Part shown: positions 16,203 through 31,244 of the stretch, in pieces
Layout: each line of letters begins with the position of its first letter
How positions within the stretch are numbered: the stretch's first letter is position 1
Assembly: GCA_012295275.1 (NCBI GenBank)
Contig: CM022673.1
Coordinates: 19,335,810-19,399,809, forward strand
Reading direction: 5' to 3'
Origin: Chrysomallon squamiferum
Taxonomy: Eukaryota; Mollusca; Gastropoda; Neomphalida; Peltospiridae
DNA length: 64,000 nucleotides
Position numbers and translations under genes: made by a program
Notes under the pieces: model-generated
What the model saw: only the letters and a program-made list of their open reading frames with translations
What the model was told of the DNA's origin: nothing
Database searches by the model: none

Positions 16203-17510
16203 TAGAGTGTACAAAGAGGTATTCTTCTGAATCCACACGGCAGGGAAATAGCCGACGACTGTTACCTAATGTGATACTGATATTCATTCATTTGATCGTA
16301 CTTAAAACACTAAAGTCTTTCTTATATTTTCGAGATGAATAACCTATATTATTAATGTTTAATGACACATGTTATTGTGCTTTGTTTTTTGTTTGGCCAT
16401 GTCCAGAATGGAGAAATTACTCCGAATGGCGAAGACATTGATAAAATTATAATTACTGGCATCCCCGAAAACAAGTCAAGAGATATCGACGTGTTGGTTT
16501 GTAAGAAAGGTAAGATAATAATGAATGATTGATGTAATTCATGTTTGATTTACCCACTTTCTGAAACGTAATTTCATGTATTGCTACTATTCCCCAACGA
16601 CGAGGAAGAGATGATTTAACAAAACAAAGAAATATGGAAGATACAGTCAAATATATAAAGGTGGTTACGTTGAAAACGGCAATTGTACAGTTCAATCACA
16701 GGATCATAAAACTAATTTGTGCAAATATTGTGTTTCTTCTGACAACGAAGTGTATTTTGTGAATTTAGTTTCGAAAAGTAAAGTTAATTGTATAAATACG
16801 GGAACTGACTTTTGACCGGTTTCATTTCTATATTACAGTTCCAACAACAACCACGCCAGGAACAACAATTTCGCGTACTACAGGTAATCATTTCACATTA
16901 ATTTGTATCGGTTACAAATCTTGAAGTCATTCGTTTAGCCGTCCGTGGTAGAGTACGGCAATGATTTGTTCAGGAGAAATATAGAACTAATTGTCGTTAT
17001 AAACTTACATCTCTTCAAAATAATTGAAAAAGTGTGCAAGAAAAGTAACTGCAGTCGTTTTCTTAATATCATTCCAGGTACGTCACCAACGACTGGAACA
17101 GGCCCGACATCAACTGTTTCTAGTGCAACCACTTCAGGTAACTCAACTATGATTGTTTCACTTGTAAAAACAATTCGATCTCTATCGATTCATTTGCATA
17201 AAGAAAGTCGAGGACGGATTATGCATTTCGAGAGAAACAGAATAATTTATTTCTTTATTTATATATTACTAATTAAGTAATTAGGAAAACAAAGAAAACA
17301 GTAGTAGCAGCAGCAGTAGTAAAACGGACACATCTGATAGAAGAAGATCATGGTTCATTTAGAACGAGTATGATTACGGCAAAGCCTTTCTGACTGAGAT
17401 CGAAAAGTTTCAATAAAATAAATTGGAACGACAAAAGCTATAAAAAGTTCCAAATACTACTACTGCTACTACTACTACTAACAGTAATTATAATAGTAAC
17501 AATAATGATG

Positions 17511-17579
<69 letters not shown>

Positions 17580-20500
17580 GAAATAGAAATAATAATACTA
17601 ATACTACTACTACTAATACTACTACTAATAATAATAACAATAGTAATAATAATTACAATAATAATAATAAAAGAACAACAACAACAACAATACTCGTATA
17701 GTAGGAACAATAAAAAATACATTAGGTTACAGATGATTCTACATTAGAAACAGACTCTAGCGAATTTTGATTAATAGTTGATTAGTAGTTTGCTGTGAAC
17801 TTGTACCGATCGTTTTCACTGTCCCTCAAACATCATGGATTTTTGTTAATATTATTCCAGGTACGTCACCAACGACTGGAACAGGCCCAACATCAACTGT
17901 TTCTAGTGCAACCACTCCAGGTAACTCAACTATAATTGTTTCGCTTGGAAACAGTTTGATCTCTATCGATGCAGTTATATAAAGAAAGTCGAGGAGGGAT
18001 TATCCATTTTTCAGTGAAACTTATCTTTTTTTGTTTGTTTCTTTCTTTCAGTAGTTCTAATTAATTAATAATTTAATTAATAATTATTATTTTTTTTGTT
18101 GTTGTTGAGATTTGAATCTTGAACAAGAACAGTATATTTTCATTATGTAATGTGTGGCAACGGAATTATCTTAGTTTCATAGTTGTTGTTAGTTTTTTGA
18201 TATCTCTTCGAAAGAGAATTTACGGTTCTGTCTACAAATGGTACCTTCGTTAAAAGCTATTTCTTTGTCCATTTACCAGGTCCGGTTACAAGCCCTACGA
18301 TATCTGTCTCATCTGTCACAGGTAATGTCTTTCTAAAACAAGATTGAAGATATAATAATTTAGAAACTATCTGGAATTTTTTTAATGTTTAAGTGGTTCT
18401 TTATCGGTGTTTTAAACAGCTTTAGTTACAACGATTAGTTGTTTTCATTATTTCAAACTTCTATGAAACTTCAGATCCGATTAAGGTGATAACACCTTGT
18501 TATTGTTGCTTTTCTAGTTTGATAGGGTTTTCTACCTAAACCTTTGATGGTTTTTTTCGTCTTAGTTTTTTTTCTGTGGTTTGACTTCTTTTTATGTTCA
18601 TTTGTTTGTTTGTTTAATTGATGACGTTTCACTGAAACCCGCATTGTATCTCTCAAACAGAATGTGAACTCACTGATATGATGGGCGAACCCGGTTCACC
18701 AAAACAACCTCTTAAGTACGATGCAGACACGAAAACGGCGGTGATAACAGTCGATGGTCCAGTAGAAAAGGTTACGAAAATACCTGAAGATGCTAAAGTG
18801 TACGTCACGAAGGTAAGAATTTAGCGGATGGTTAACGGAAACCTAACTCATTTACATTTAATGCATCGATTATTCTCGATGTTGAAAGGCAGTTGCTAAT
18901 TTAAATGTTTGTTTAATGAATAGGATAAACCAACTCCAGGTCCTGAGCAGAAAGTGTTTTATCCTGCCGGTAATCCTCCAAAGGACGGTACGACAATTAC
19001 GGTAACAGTCAAGGATAAAACAGGTATTTATTAATCAGTTATTATAACTATGAAAATAGAAAATCGCGATTGGTAGCAGTAAATATTAACAAGGAAAGTA
19101 GCGAATAAGTAAATAAATGAGGAAAATGTACTGATAATATAGAATAAATAAGAGAAACTTAAAAATAAAATGGTGCAAAATCTACCATCAGTACAAACAT
19201 ACATTGTTCCTACTGTTACTTTCTGTTTAAAACAGGTACTGAAAAGCAATCAACAGCAGAAGTGAAGACTGAGGGTAATATTGTTACACTGAAACTTCCC
19301 AAGGACGAAACATTTGTTAACATCCCACAGCAGCCTGATGTTCTTAAAGTAGAGGAAATAAAACCAACCGTAAGGACATGCGAAATTGATTTGTGATTTG
19401 TAGAGGTGTGGGGAATAAAAAGTAAAAGAAAACGAAATGAAACAATAAAAAGAAAAAAAAAAGAAAAAAAAAAATATATAGAGTGTACAAAGAGGTATTC
19501 TTCTGAATCCACGGCAGGGAAATAGCCGACGACTGTTACCTAATGTGATACTGATATTCATTCATTTGATCGTACTTAAAACACTAAAGTCTTTCTTATA
19601 TTTTCGAGATGAATAACCTATATTATTAATGTTTAATGACACATGTTATTGTGCTTTGTTTTTTGTTTGGCCATGTCCAGAATGGAGAAATTACTCCGAA
19701 TGGCGAAGACATTGATAAAATTATAATTACTGGCATCCCCGAAAACAAGTCAAGAGATATCGACGTGTTGGTTTGTAAGAAAGGTAAGATAATAATGAAT
19801 GATTGATGTAATTCATGTTTGATTTACCCACTTTCTGAAACGTAATTTCATGTATTGCTACTATTCCCCAACGACGAGGAAGAGATGATTTAACAAAACA
19901 AAGAAATATGGAAGATACAGTCAAATATATAAAGGTGGTTACGTTGAAAACGGCAATTGTACAGTTCAATCACAGGATCATAAAACTAATTTGTGCAAAT
20001 ATTGTGTTTCTTCTGACAACGAAGTGTATTTTGTGAATTTAGTTTCGAAAAGTAAAGTTAATTGTATAAATACGGGAACTGACTTTTGACCGGTTTCATT
20101 TCTATATTACAGTTCCAACAACAACCACGCCAGGAACAACAATTTCGCGTACTACAGGTAATCATTTCACATTAATTTGTATCGGTTACAAATCTTGAAG
20201 TCATTCGTTTAGCCGTCCGTGGTAGAGTACGGCAATGATTTGTTCAGGAGAAATATAGAACTAATTGTCGTTATAAACTTACATCTCTTCAAAATAATTG
20301 AAAAAGTGTGCAAGAAAAGTAACTGCAGTCGTTTTCTTAATATCATTCCAGGTACGTCACCAACGACTGGAACAGGCCCGACATCAACTGTTTCTAGTGC
20401 AACCACTTCAGGTAACTCAACTATGATTGTTTCACTTGTAAACAATTCGATCTCTATCGATTCATTTGCATAAAGAAAGTCGAGGACGGATTATGCATTT

Positions 20501-20782
20501 CGAGAGAAACAGAATAATTTATTTCTTTATTTATATATTACTAATTAAGTAATTAGGAAAACAAAGAAAACAGTAGTAGCAGCAGCAGTAGTAAAACGGA
20601 CACATCTGATAGAAGAAGATCATGGTTCATTTAGAACGAGTATGATTACGGCAAAGCCTTTCTCTGGACTGAGATCGAAAAGTTTCAATAAAATAAATTG
20701 GAACGACAAAAGCTATAAAAAGTTCCAAATACTACTACTGCTACTACTACTAACAGTAATTATAATAGTAACAATAATGATG

Positions 20783-20848
<66 letters not shown>

Positions 20849-23800
20849 GAAATAGAAATAATAATACTAATACTACTACTACTAATACTACTACTAATAA
20901 TAATAACAATAGTAATAATAATTACAATAATAATAATAAAAAGAACAACAACAACAACAATACTCGTATAGTAGGAACAATAAAAAAAATACATTAGGTT
21001 ACAGATGATTCTACATTAGAAACAGACTCTAGCGAATTTTGATTAATAGTTGATTAGTAGTTTGCTGTGAACTTGTACCGATCGTTTTCACTGTCCCTCA
21101 AACATCATGGATTTTTGTTAATATTATTCCAGGTACGTCACCAACGACTGGAACAGGCCCAACATCAACTGTTTCTAGTGCAACCACTCCAGGTAACTCA
21201 ACTATAATTGTTTCGCTTGGAAACAGTTTGATCTCTATCGATGCAGTTATATAAAGAAAGTCGAGGAGGGATTATCCATTTTTCAGTGAAACTTATCTTT
21301 TTGTTTGTTTCTTTCTTTCAGTAGTTCTAATTAATTAATAATTTAATTAATAATTATTTTTTTTTTGTTGTTGTTGAGATTTGAATCTTGAACAAGAACA
21401 GTATATTTTCATTATGTAATGTGTGGCAACGGAATTATCTTAGTTTCATAGTTGTTGTTAGTTTTTGATATCTCTTCGAAAGAGAATTTACGGTTCTGTC
21501 TACAAATGGTACCTTCGTTAAAAGCTATTTCTTTGTCCATTTACCAGGTCCGGTTACAAGCCCTACGATATCTGTCTCATCTGTCACAGGTAATGTCTTT
21601 CTAAAACAAGATTGAAGATATAATAATTTAGAAACTATCTGGAATTCTTTTTTAATGTTTAAGTGGTTCTTTATCGGTGTTTTAAACAGCTTTAGTTACA
21701 ACGATTAGTTGTTTTCATTATTTCAAACTTCTATGAAACTTCAGATCCGATTAAGGTGATAACACCTTGTTATTGTTGCTTTTCTAGTTTGATAGGGTTT
21801 TCTACCTAAACCTTTGATGGTTTTCGTCTTAGTTTTTTTTCTGTGGTTTGACTTCTTTTTATGTTCATTTGTTTGTTTGTTTAATTGATGACGTTTCACT
21901 GAAACCCGCATTGTATCTCTCAAACAGAATGTGAACTCACTGATATGATGGGCGAACCCGGTTCACCAAAACAACCTCTTAAGTACGATGCAGACACGAA
22001 AACGGCGGTGATAACAGTCGATGGTCCAGTAGAAAAGGTTACGAAAATACCTGAAGATGCTAAAGTGTACGTCACGAAGGTAAGAATTTAGCGGATGGTT
22101 AACGGAAACCTAACTCATTTACATTTAATGCATCGATTATTCTCGATGTTGAAAGGCAGTTGCTAATTTAAATGTTTGTTTAATGAATAGGATAAACCAA
22201 CTCCAGGTCCTGAGCAGAAAGTGTTTTATCCTGCCGGTAATCCTCCAAAGGACGGTACGACAATTACGGTAACAGTCAAGGATAAAACAGGTATTTATTA
22301 ATCAGTTATTATAACTATGAAAATAGAAAATCGCGATTGGTAGCAGTAAATATTAACAAGGAAAGTAGCGAATAAGTAAATAAATGAGGAAAATGTACTG
22401 ATAATATAGAATAAATAAGAGAAACTTAAAAATAAAATGGTGCAAAATCTACCATCAGTACAAACATACATTGTTCCTACTGTTACTTTCTGTTTAAAAC
22501 AGGTACTGAAAAGCAATCAACAGCAGAAGTGAAGACTGAGGGTAATATTGTTACACTGAAACTTCCCAAGGACGAAACATTTGTTAACATCCCACAGCAG
22601 CCTGATGTTCTTAAAGTAGAGGAAATAAAACCAACCGTAAGGACATGCGAAATTGATTTGTGATTTGTAGAGGTGTGGGGAATAAAAAGTAAAAGAAAAC
22701 GAAATGAAACAATAAAAAAAAAAAAAAAGAAAAGAAAAAAAATATATAGAGTGTACAAAGAGGTATTCTTCTGAATCCACACGGCAGGGAAATAGCCGAC
22801 GACTGTTACCTAATGTGATACTGATATTCATTCATTTGATCGTACTTAAAACACTAAAGTCTTTCTTATATTTTCGAGATGAATAACCTATATTATTAAT
22901 GTTTAATGACACATGTTATTGTGCTTTGTTTTTTGTTTGGCCATGTCCAGAATGGAGAAATTACTCCGAATGGCGAAGACATTGATAAAATTATAATTAC
23001 TGGCATCCCCGAAAACAAGTCAAGAGATATCGACGTGTTGGTTTGTAAGAAAGGTAAGATAATAATGAATGATTGATGTAATTCATGTTTGATTTACCCA
23101 CTTTCTGAAACGTAATTTCATGTATTGCTACTATTCCCCAACGACGAGGAAGAGATGATTTAACAAAACAAAGAAATATGGAAGATACAGTCAAATATAT
23201 AAAGGTGGTTACGTTGAAAACGGCAATTGTACAGTTCAATCACAGGATCATAAAACTAATTTGTGCAAATATTGTGTTTCTTCTGACAACGAAGTGTATT
23301 TTGTGAATTTAGTTTCGAAAAGTAAAGTTAATTGTATAAATACGGGAACTGACTTTTGACCGGTTTCATTTCTATATTACAGTTCCAACAACAACCACGC
23401 CAGGAACAACAATTTCGCGTACTACAGGTAATCATTTCACATTAATTTGTATCGGTTACAAATCTTGAAGTCATTCGTTTAGCCGTCCGTGGTAGAGTAC
23501 GGCAATGATTTGTTCAGGAGAAATATAGAACTAATTGTCGTTATAAACTTACATCTCTTCAAAATAATTGAAAAAAAGTGTGCAAGAAAAGTAACTGCAG
23601 TCGTTTTCTTAATATCATTCCAGGTACGTCACCAACGACTGGAACAGGCCCGACATCAACTGTTTCTAGTGCAACCACTTCAGGTAACTCAACTATGATT
23701 GTTTCACTTGTAAACAATTCGATCTCTATCGATTCATTTGCATAAAGAAAGTCGAGGACGGATTATGCATTTCGAGAGAAACAGAATAATTTATTTCTTT

Positions 23801-24063
23801 ATTTATATATTACTAATTAAGTAATTAGGAAAACAAAGAAAACAGTAGTAGCAGCAGCAGTAGTAAAACGGACACATCTGATAGAAGAAGATCACGGTTC
23901 ATTTAGAACGAGTATGATTACGGCAAAGCCTTTCTGACTGAGATCGAAAAGTTTCAATAAAATAAATTGGAACGACAAAAGCTATAAAAAGTTCCAAATA
24001 CTACTACTGCTACTACTACTAACAGTAATTATAATAGTAACAATAATGATGATAATAATAATC

Positions 24064-24123
<60 letters not shown>

Positions 24124-27100
24124 GAAATAGAAATAATAATACTAATACTACTACTACTAATACTACTACTAATAATAATAACAATAGTAATAATAATTAC
24201 AACAATAATAATAAAAAAAGAACAACAACAACAACAATACTCGTATAGTAGGAACAATAAAAAATACATTAGGTTACAGATGATTCTACATTAGAAACAG
24301 ACTCTAGCGAATTTTGATTAATAGTTGATTAGTAGTTTGCTGTGAACTTGTACCGATCGTTTTCACTGTCCCTCAAACATCATGGATTTTTGTTAATATT
24401 ATTCCAGGTACGTCACCAACGACTGGAACAGGCCCAACATCAACTGTTTCTAGTGCAACCACTCCAGGTAACTCAACTATAATTGTTTCGCTTGGAAACA
24501 GTTTGATCTCTATCGATGCAGTTATATAAAGAAAGTCGAGGAGGGATTATCCATTTTTCAGTGAAACTTATTTTTTTGTTTGTTTCTTTCTTTCAGTAGT
24601 TCTAATTAATTAATAATTTAATTAATAATTATTATTTTTTGTTGTTGTTGAGATTTGAATCTTGAACAAGAACAGTATATTTTCATTATGTAATGTGTGG
24701 CAACGGAATTATCTTAGTTTCATAGTTGTTGTTAGTTTTTGATATCTCTTCGAAAGAGAATTTACGGTTCTGTCTACAAATGGTACCTTCGTTAAAAGCT
24801 ATTTCTTTGTCCATTTACCAGGTCCGGTTACAAGCCCTACGATATCTGTCTCATCTGTCACAGGTAATGTCTTTCTAAAACAAGATTGAAGATATAATAA
24901 TTTAGAAACTATCTGGAATTCTTTTTTAATGTTTAAGTGGTTCTTTATCGGTGTTTTAAACAGCTTTAGTTACAACGATTAGTTGTTTTCATTATTTCAA
25001 ACTTCTATGAAACTTCAGATCCGATTAAGGTGATAACACCTTGTTATTGTTGCTTTTCTAGTTTGATAGGGTTTTCTACCTAAACCTTTGATGGTTTTCG
25101 TCTTAGTTTTTTTTTTTCTGTGGTTTGACTTCTTTTTATGTTCATTTGTTTGTTTGTTTAATTGATGACGTTTCACTGAAACCCGCATTGTATCTCTCAA
25201 ACAGAATGTGAACTCACTGATATGATGGGCGAACCCGGTTCACCAAAACAACCTCTTAAGTACGATGCAGACACGAAAACGGCGGTGATAACAGTCGATG
25301 GTCCAGTAGAAAAGGTTACGAAAATACCTGAAGATGCTAAAGTGTACGTCACGAAGGTAAGAATTTAGCGGATGGTTAACGGAAACCTAACTCATTTACA
25401 TTTAATGCATCGATTATTCTCGATGTTGAAAGGCAGTTGCTAATTTAAATGTTTGTTTAATGAATAGGATAAACCAACTCCAGGTCCTGAGCAGAAAGTG
25501 TTTTATCCTGCCGGTAATCCTCAAAGGACGGTACGACAATTACGGTAACAGTCAAGGATAAAACAGGTATTTATTAATCAGTTATTATAACTATGAAAAT
25601 AGAAAATCGCGATTGGTAGCAGTAAATATTAACAAGGAAAGTAGCGAATAAGTAAATAAATGAGGAAAATGTACTGATAATATAGAATAAATAAGAGAAA
25701 CTTAAAAATAAAATGGTGCAAAATCTACCATCAGTACAAACATACATTGTTCCTACTGTTACTTTCTGTTTTAAAACAGGTACTGAAAAGCAATCAACAG
25801 CAGAAGTGAAGACTGAGGGTAATATTGTTACACTGAAACTTCCCAAGGACGAAACATTTGTTAACATCCCACAGCAGCCTGATGTTCTTAAAGTAGAGGA
25901 AATAAAACCAACCGTAAGGACATGCGAAATTGATTTGTGATTTGTAGAGGTGTGGGGAATAAAAAGTAAAAGAAAACGAAATGAAACAATAAAAAAAAAA
26001 AAAGAAAAAAAAAAAAATATATAGAGTGTACAAAGAGGTATTCTTCTGAATCCACACGGCAGGGAAATAGCCGACGACTGTTACCTAATGTGATACTGAT
26101 ATTCATTCATTTGATCGTACTTAAAACACTAAAGTCTTTCTTATATTTTCGAGATGAATAACCTATATTATTAATGTTTAATGACACATGTTATTGTGCT
26201 TTGTTTTTTGTTTGGCCATGTCCAGAATGGAGAAATTACTCGAATGGCGAAGACATTGATAAAATTATAATTACTGGCATCCCCGAAAACAAGTCAAGAG
26301 ATATCGACGTGTTGGTTTGTAAGAAAGGTAAGATAATAATGAATGATTGATGTAATTCATGTTTGATTTACCCACTTTCTGAAACGTAATTTCATGTATT
26401 GCTACTATTCCCCAACGACGAGGAAGAGATGATTTAACAAAACAAAGAAATATGGAAGATACAGTCAAATATATAAAGGTGGTTACGTTGAAAACGGCAA
26501 TTGTACAGTTCAATCACAGGATCATAAAACTAATTTGTGCAAATATTGTGTTTCTTCTGACAACGAAGTGTATTTTGTGAATTTAGTTTCGAAAAGTAAA
26601 GTTAATTGTATAAATACGGGAACTGACTTTTGACCGGTTTCATTTCTATATTACAGTTCCAACAACAACACACGCCAGGAACAACAATTTCGCGTACTAC
26701 AGGTAATCATTTCACATTAATTTGTATCGGTTACAAATCTTGAAGTCATTCGTTTAGCCGTCCGTGGTAGAGTACGGCAATGATTTGTTCAGGAGAAATA
26801 TAGAACTAATTGTCGTTATAAACTTACATCTCTTCAAAATAATTGAAAAAGTGTGCAAGAAAAGTAACTGCAGTCGTTTTCTTAATATCATTCCAGGTAC
26901 GTCACCAACGACTGGAACAGGCCCGACATCAACTGTTTCTAGTGCAACCACTTCAGGTAACTCAACTATGATTGTTTCACTTGTAAACAATTCGATCTCT
27001 ATCGATTCATTTGCATAAAGAAAGTCGAGGACGGATTATGCATTTCGAGAGAAACAGAATAATTTATTTCTTTATTTATATATTACTAATTAAGTAATTA

Positions 27101-27325
27101 GGAAAACAAAGAAAACAGTAGTAGCAGCAGCAGTAGTAAAACGGACACATCTGATAGAAGAAGATCATGGTTCATTTAGAACGAGTATGATTACGGCAAA
27201 GCCTTTCTGACTGAGATCGAAAAGTTTCAATAAAATAAATTGGAACGACAAAAGCTATAAAAAAGTTCCAAATACTACTACTGCTACTACTACTAACAGT
27301 AATTATAATAGTAACAATAATGATG

Positions 27326-27382
<57 letters not shown>

Positions 27383-30295
27383 GAAATAGAAATAATAATA
27401 CTAATACTACTACTACTAATACTACTACTAATAATAATAACAATAGTAATAATAATTACAATAATAATAATAAAAGAACAACAACAACAACAATACTCGT
27501 ATAGTAGGAACAATAAAAAAATACATTAGGTTACAGATGATTCTACATTAGAAACAGACTCTAGCGAATTTTGATTAATAGTTGATTAGTAGTTTGCTGT
27601 GAACTTGTACCGATCGTTTTCACTGTCCCTCAAACATCATGGATTTTTGTTAATATTATTCCAGGTACGTCACCAACGACTGGAACAGGCCCAACATCAA
27701 CTGTTTCTAGTGCAACCACTCCAGGTAACTCAACTATAATTGTTTCGCTTGGAAACAGTTTGATCTCTATCGATGCAGTTATATAAAGAAAGTCGAGGAG
27801 GGATTATCCATTTTTCAGTGAAACTTATCTTTTTGTTTGTTTCTTTCTTTCAGTAGTTCTAATTAATTAATAATTTAATTAATAATTATTATTTTTTTTG
27901 TTGTTGTTGAGATTTGAATCTTGAACAAGAACAGTATATTTTCATTATGTAATGTGTGGCAACGGAATTATCTTAGTTTCATAGTTGTTGTTAGTTTTTG
28001 ATATCTCTTCGAAAGAGAATTTACGGTTCTGTCTACAAATGGTACCTTCGTTAAAAGCTATTTCTTTGTCCATTTACCAGGTCCGGTTACAAGCCCTACG
28101 ATATCTGTCTCATCTGTCACAGGTAATGTCTTTCTAAAACAAGATTGAAGATATAATAATTTAGAAACTATCTGGAATTCTTTTTAATGTTTAAGTGGTT
28201 CTTTATCGGTGTTTTTAAACAGCTTTAGTTACAACGATTAGTTGTTTTCATTATTTCAAACTTCTATGAAACTTCAGATCCGATTAAGGTGATAACACCT
28301 TGTTATTGTTGCTTTTCTAGTTTGATAGGGTTTTCTACCTAAACCTTTGATGGTTTTCGTCTTAGTTTTTTTTCTGTGGTTTGACTTCTTTTTATGTTCA
28401 TTTGTTTGTTTGTTTAATTGATGACGTTTCACTGAAACCCGCATTGTATCTCTCAAACAGAATGTGAACTCACTGATATGATGGGCGAACCCGGTTCACC
28501 AAAACAACCTCTTAAGTACGATGCAGACACGAAAACGGCGGTGATAACAGTCGATGGTCCAGTAGAAAAGGTTACGAAAATACCTGAAGATGCTAAAGTG
28601 TACGTCACGAAGGTAAGAATTTAGCGGATGGTTAACGGAAACCTAACTCATTTACATTTAATGCATCGATTATTCTCGATGTTGAAAGGCAGTTGCTAAT
28701 TTAAATGTTTGTTTAATGAATAGGATAAACCAACTCCAGGTCCTGAGCAGAAAGTGTTTTATCCTGCCGGTAATCCTCCAAAGGACGGTACGACAATTAC
28801 GGTAACAGTCAAGGATAAAACAGGTATTTATTAATCAGTTATTATAACTATGAAAATAGAAAATCGCGATTGGTAGCAGTAAATATTAACAAGGAAAGTA
28901 GCGAATAAGTAAATAAATGAGGAAAATGTACTGATAATATAGAATAAATAAGAGAAACTTAAAAATAAAATGGTGCAAAATCTACCATCAGTACAAACAT
29001 ACATTGTTCCTACTGTTACTTTCTGTTTAAAACAGGTACTGAAAAGCAATCAACAGCAGAAGTGAAGACTGAGGGTAATATTGTTACACTGAAACTTCCC
29101 AAGGACGAAACATTTGTTAACATCCCACAGCAGCCTGATGTTCTTAAAGTAGAGGAAATAAAACCAACCGTAAGGACATGCGAAATTGATTTGTGATTTG
29201 TAGAGGTGTGGGGAATAAAAAGTAAAAGAAAACGAAATGAAACAATAAAAAGAAAAAAGAAAAGAAAAAAATATATAGAGTGTACAAAGAGGTATTCTTC
29301 TGAATCCACACGGCAGGGAAATAGCCGACGACTGTTACCTAATGTGATACTGATATTCATTCATTTGATCGTACTTAAAACACTAAAGTCTTTCTTATAT
29401 TTTCGAGATGAATAACCTATATTATTAATGTTTAATGACACATGTTATTGTGCTTTGTTTTTTGTTTGGCCATGTCCAGAATGGAGAAATTACTCCGAAT
29501 GGCGAAGACATTGATAAAATTATAATTACTGGCATCCCCGAAAACAAGTCAAGAGATATCGACGTGTTGGTTTGTAAGAAAGGTAAGATAATAATGAATG
29601 ATTGATGTAATTCATGTTTGATTTACCCACTTTCTGAAACGTAATTTCATGTATTGCTACTATTCCCCAACGACGAGGAAGAGATGATTTAACAAAACAA
29701 AGAAATATGGAAGATACAGTCAAATATATAAAGGTGGTTACGTTGAAAACGGCAATTGTACAGTTCAATCACAGGATCATAAAACTAATTTGTGCAAATA
29801 TTGTGTTTCTTCTGACAACGAAGTGTATTTTGTGAATTTAGTTTCGAAAAGTAAAGTTAATTGTATAAATACGGGAACTGACTTTTGACCGGTTTCATTT
29901 CTATATTACAGTTCCAACAACAACCACGCCAGGAACAACAATTTCGCGTACTACAGGTAATCATTTCACATTAATTTGTATCGGTTATAAATCTTGAAGT
30001 CATTCGTTTAGCCGTCCGTGGTAGAGTACGGCAATGATTTGTTCAGGAGAAATATAGAACTAATTGTCGTTATAAACTTACATCTCTTCAAAATAATTGA
30101 AAAAGTGTGCAAGAAAAGTAACTGCAGTCGTTTTCTTAATATCATTCCAGGTACGTCACCAACGACTGGAACAGGCCCGACATCAACTGTTTCTAGTGCA
30201 ACCACTCCAGGTAACTCAACTATAATTGTTTCGCTTGGAAACAGCTTGATCTCTATCGATGCAGTTATATGCACACATAAGTATGAAGGATAATA

Positions 30296-30355
<60 letters not shown>

Positions 30356-31197
30356 GAATAATTGAAGTAGTGGTAGCAGATGTACTGATAAAATCGATAC
30401 GTCCGGTTACTGGAGACTGTTTATACTTAATGAGAATGATAAGAGAAGTGCCATTGTGATTGAGACAGAAACATTTTAAACGCTTAGCGTGAAGATCATT
30501 CTACATTACAAATATATTCCGGAGAATTTCGATTAATAATTCATTTTAAGCTTTGTGTGAACTTGTAGCGATCTTTTTCACTATCCGTCAAACATTACCG
30601 ATTATAAATAATGTTACAGGTACCTCTCTTACTACGTCTCCGAGCACAGGAACAGGTTCAACATCAACTGTTTCTAGTCCTACAACATCAGGTAAGTAAA
30701 TTGCTGTTCGGACAGAGGTAAAATTTTCATATTAGAAGAAGCAGAACATTGTAAAATGTTGTATTTAGCTATTCAGCATTCTACGAAGTACAGTGAAATT
30801 AACAAGGAAGAAACTAAAATTGTACGACATCTGCGTACGGAACCCACCGCTTGATTTACACGTTTCCTTACTGAAGTTATCAAAATATTGTACTTGCGAA
30901 TTGTAGTCTTGCTTTCGTCCCTCTCGTCTAAAGTCTTGCAGGAAACAGAATTATTAAATTTTATCTTTGAAATTACTTCCAGGTACATCACCAACGACAG
31001 GAACAGGCCCGACACCATCTGTTTCTAGCACAGCCACACCAGGTAACCTATTTATAAATATCTTCTTTCGAAGAGTAACGACATACAGACTGATGATCGA
31101 TTTCTGTTAACTATGTATCGCAGCCGTCTTGAAACTAGCGTTTGTGTAGTTTTAGGCACACTTAAGTAGGAACGATAATAATAATAATAATAATAAC

Positions 31198-31244
<47 letters not shown>

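Larger units (their letters stand above)
1100..27495 (+). repeat. Compound ACT/TAA/ACT/TAA/CAA microsatellite in every e2-e3 intron
   Basis: Tracts lie at about 1100-1331, 4371-4613, 7656-7893, 10920-11153, 14190-14416, 17455-17693, 20730-20963, 24000-24240 and 27272-27495 (the span given covers all nine). Order in each: (ACT)n, a long pure (TAA)n, GAAATA motifs, (ACT/AAT)n, (TAA)n with changes, then (CAA)n. TAA number varies between units and accounts for part of the unit length differences. On either strand these give spurious poly-Ile, poly-Asn or poly-Ser ORFs. Confidence 0.93.
1..30290 (+). repeat. Array A: tandem 3.27-kb exon-intron units, ten copies
   Basis: Exon d starts at 51, 3325, 6608, 9877, 13144, 16407, 19681, 22951, 26226 and 29480, so units are 3,254 to 3,283 bases long. 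A full unit has eight exons (696 coding bases, 232 residues). Introns are as similar between units as exons are. Most differences are homopolymer or trinucleotide length changes plus a few point changes. Introns per unit are about: a-b 111, b-c 212, c-d 311, d-e1 329, e1-e2 196, e2-e3 720 (with a compound microsatellite), e3-e4 356, e4-a 347 bases. Apart from the microsatellite and T-rich runs, I see nothing else in these introns. The array continues upstream of the window. Confidence 0.95.

Noticed and set aside
1130-27529. Poly-Ile, poly-Asn and poly-Leu ORFs on both strands
   Set aside because: Direct translations of the TAA/ACT microsatellites.
97-29768. Minus-strand ORFs repeated once per array A unit (about 72 to 127 residues)
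   Set aside because: They overlap plus-strand exons and introns, recur only because the unit recurs, contain long runs of Phe/Leu/Ser from A-rich introns, and change with homopolymer indels. The plus-strand exons have consistent splice sites and phases.
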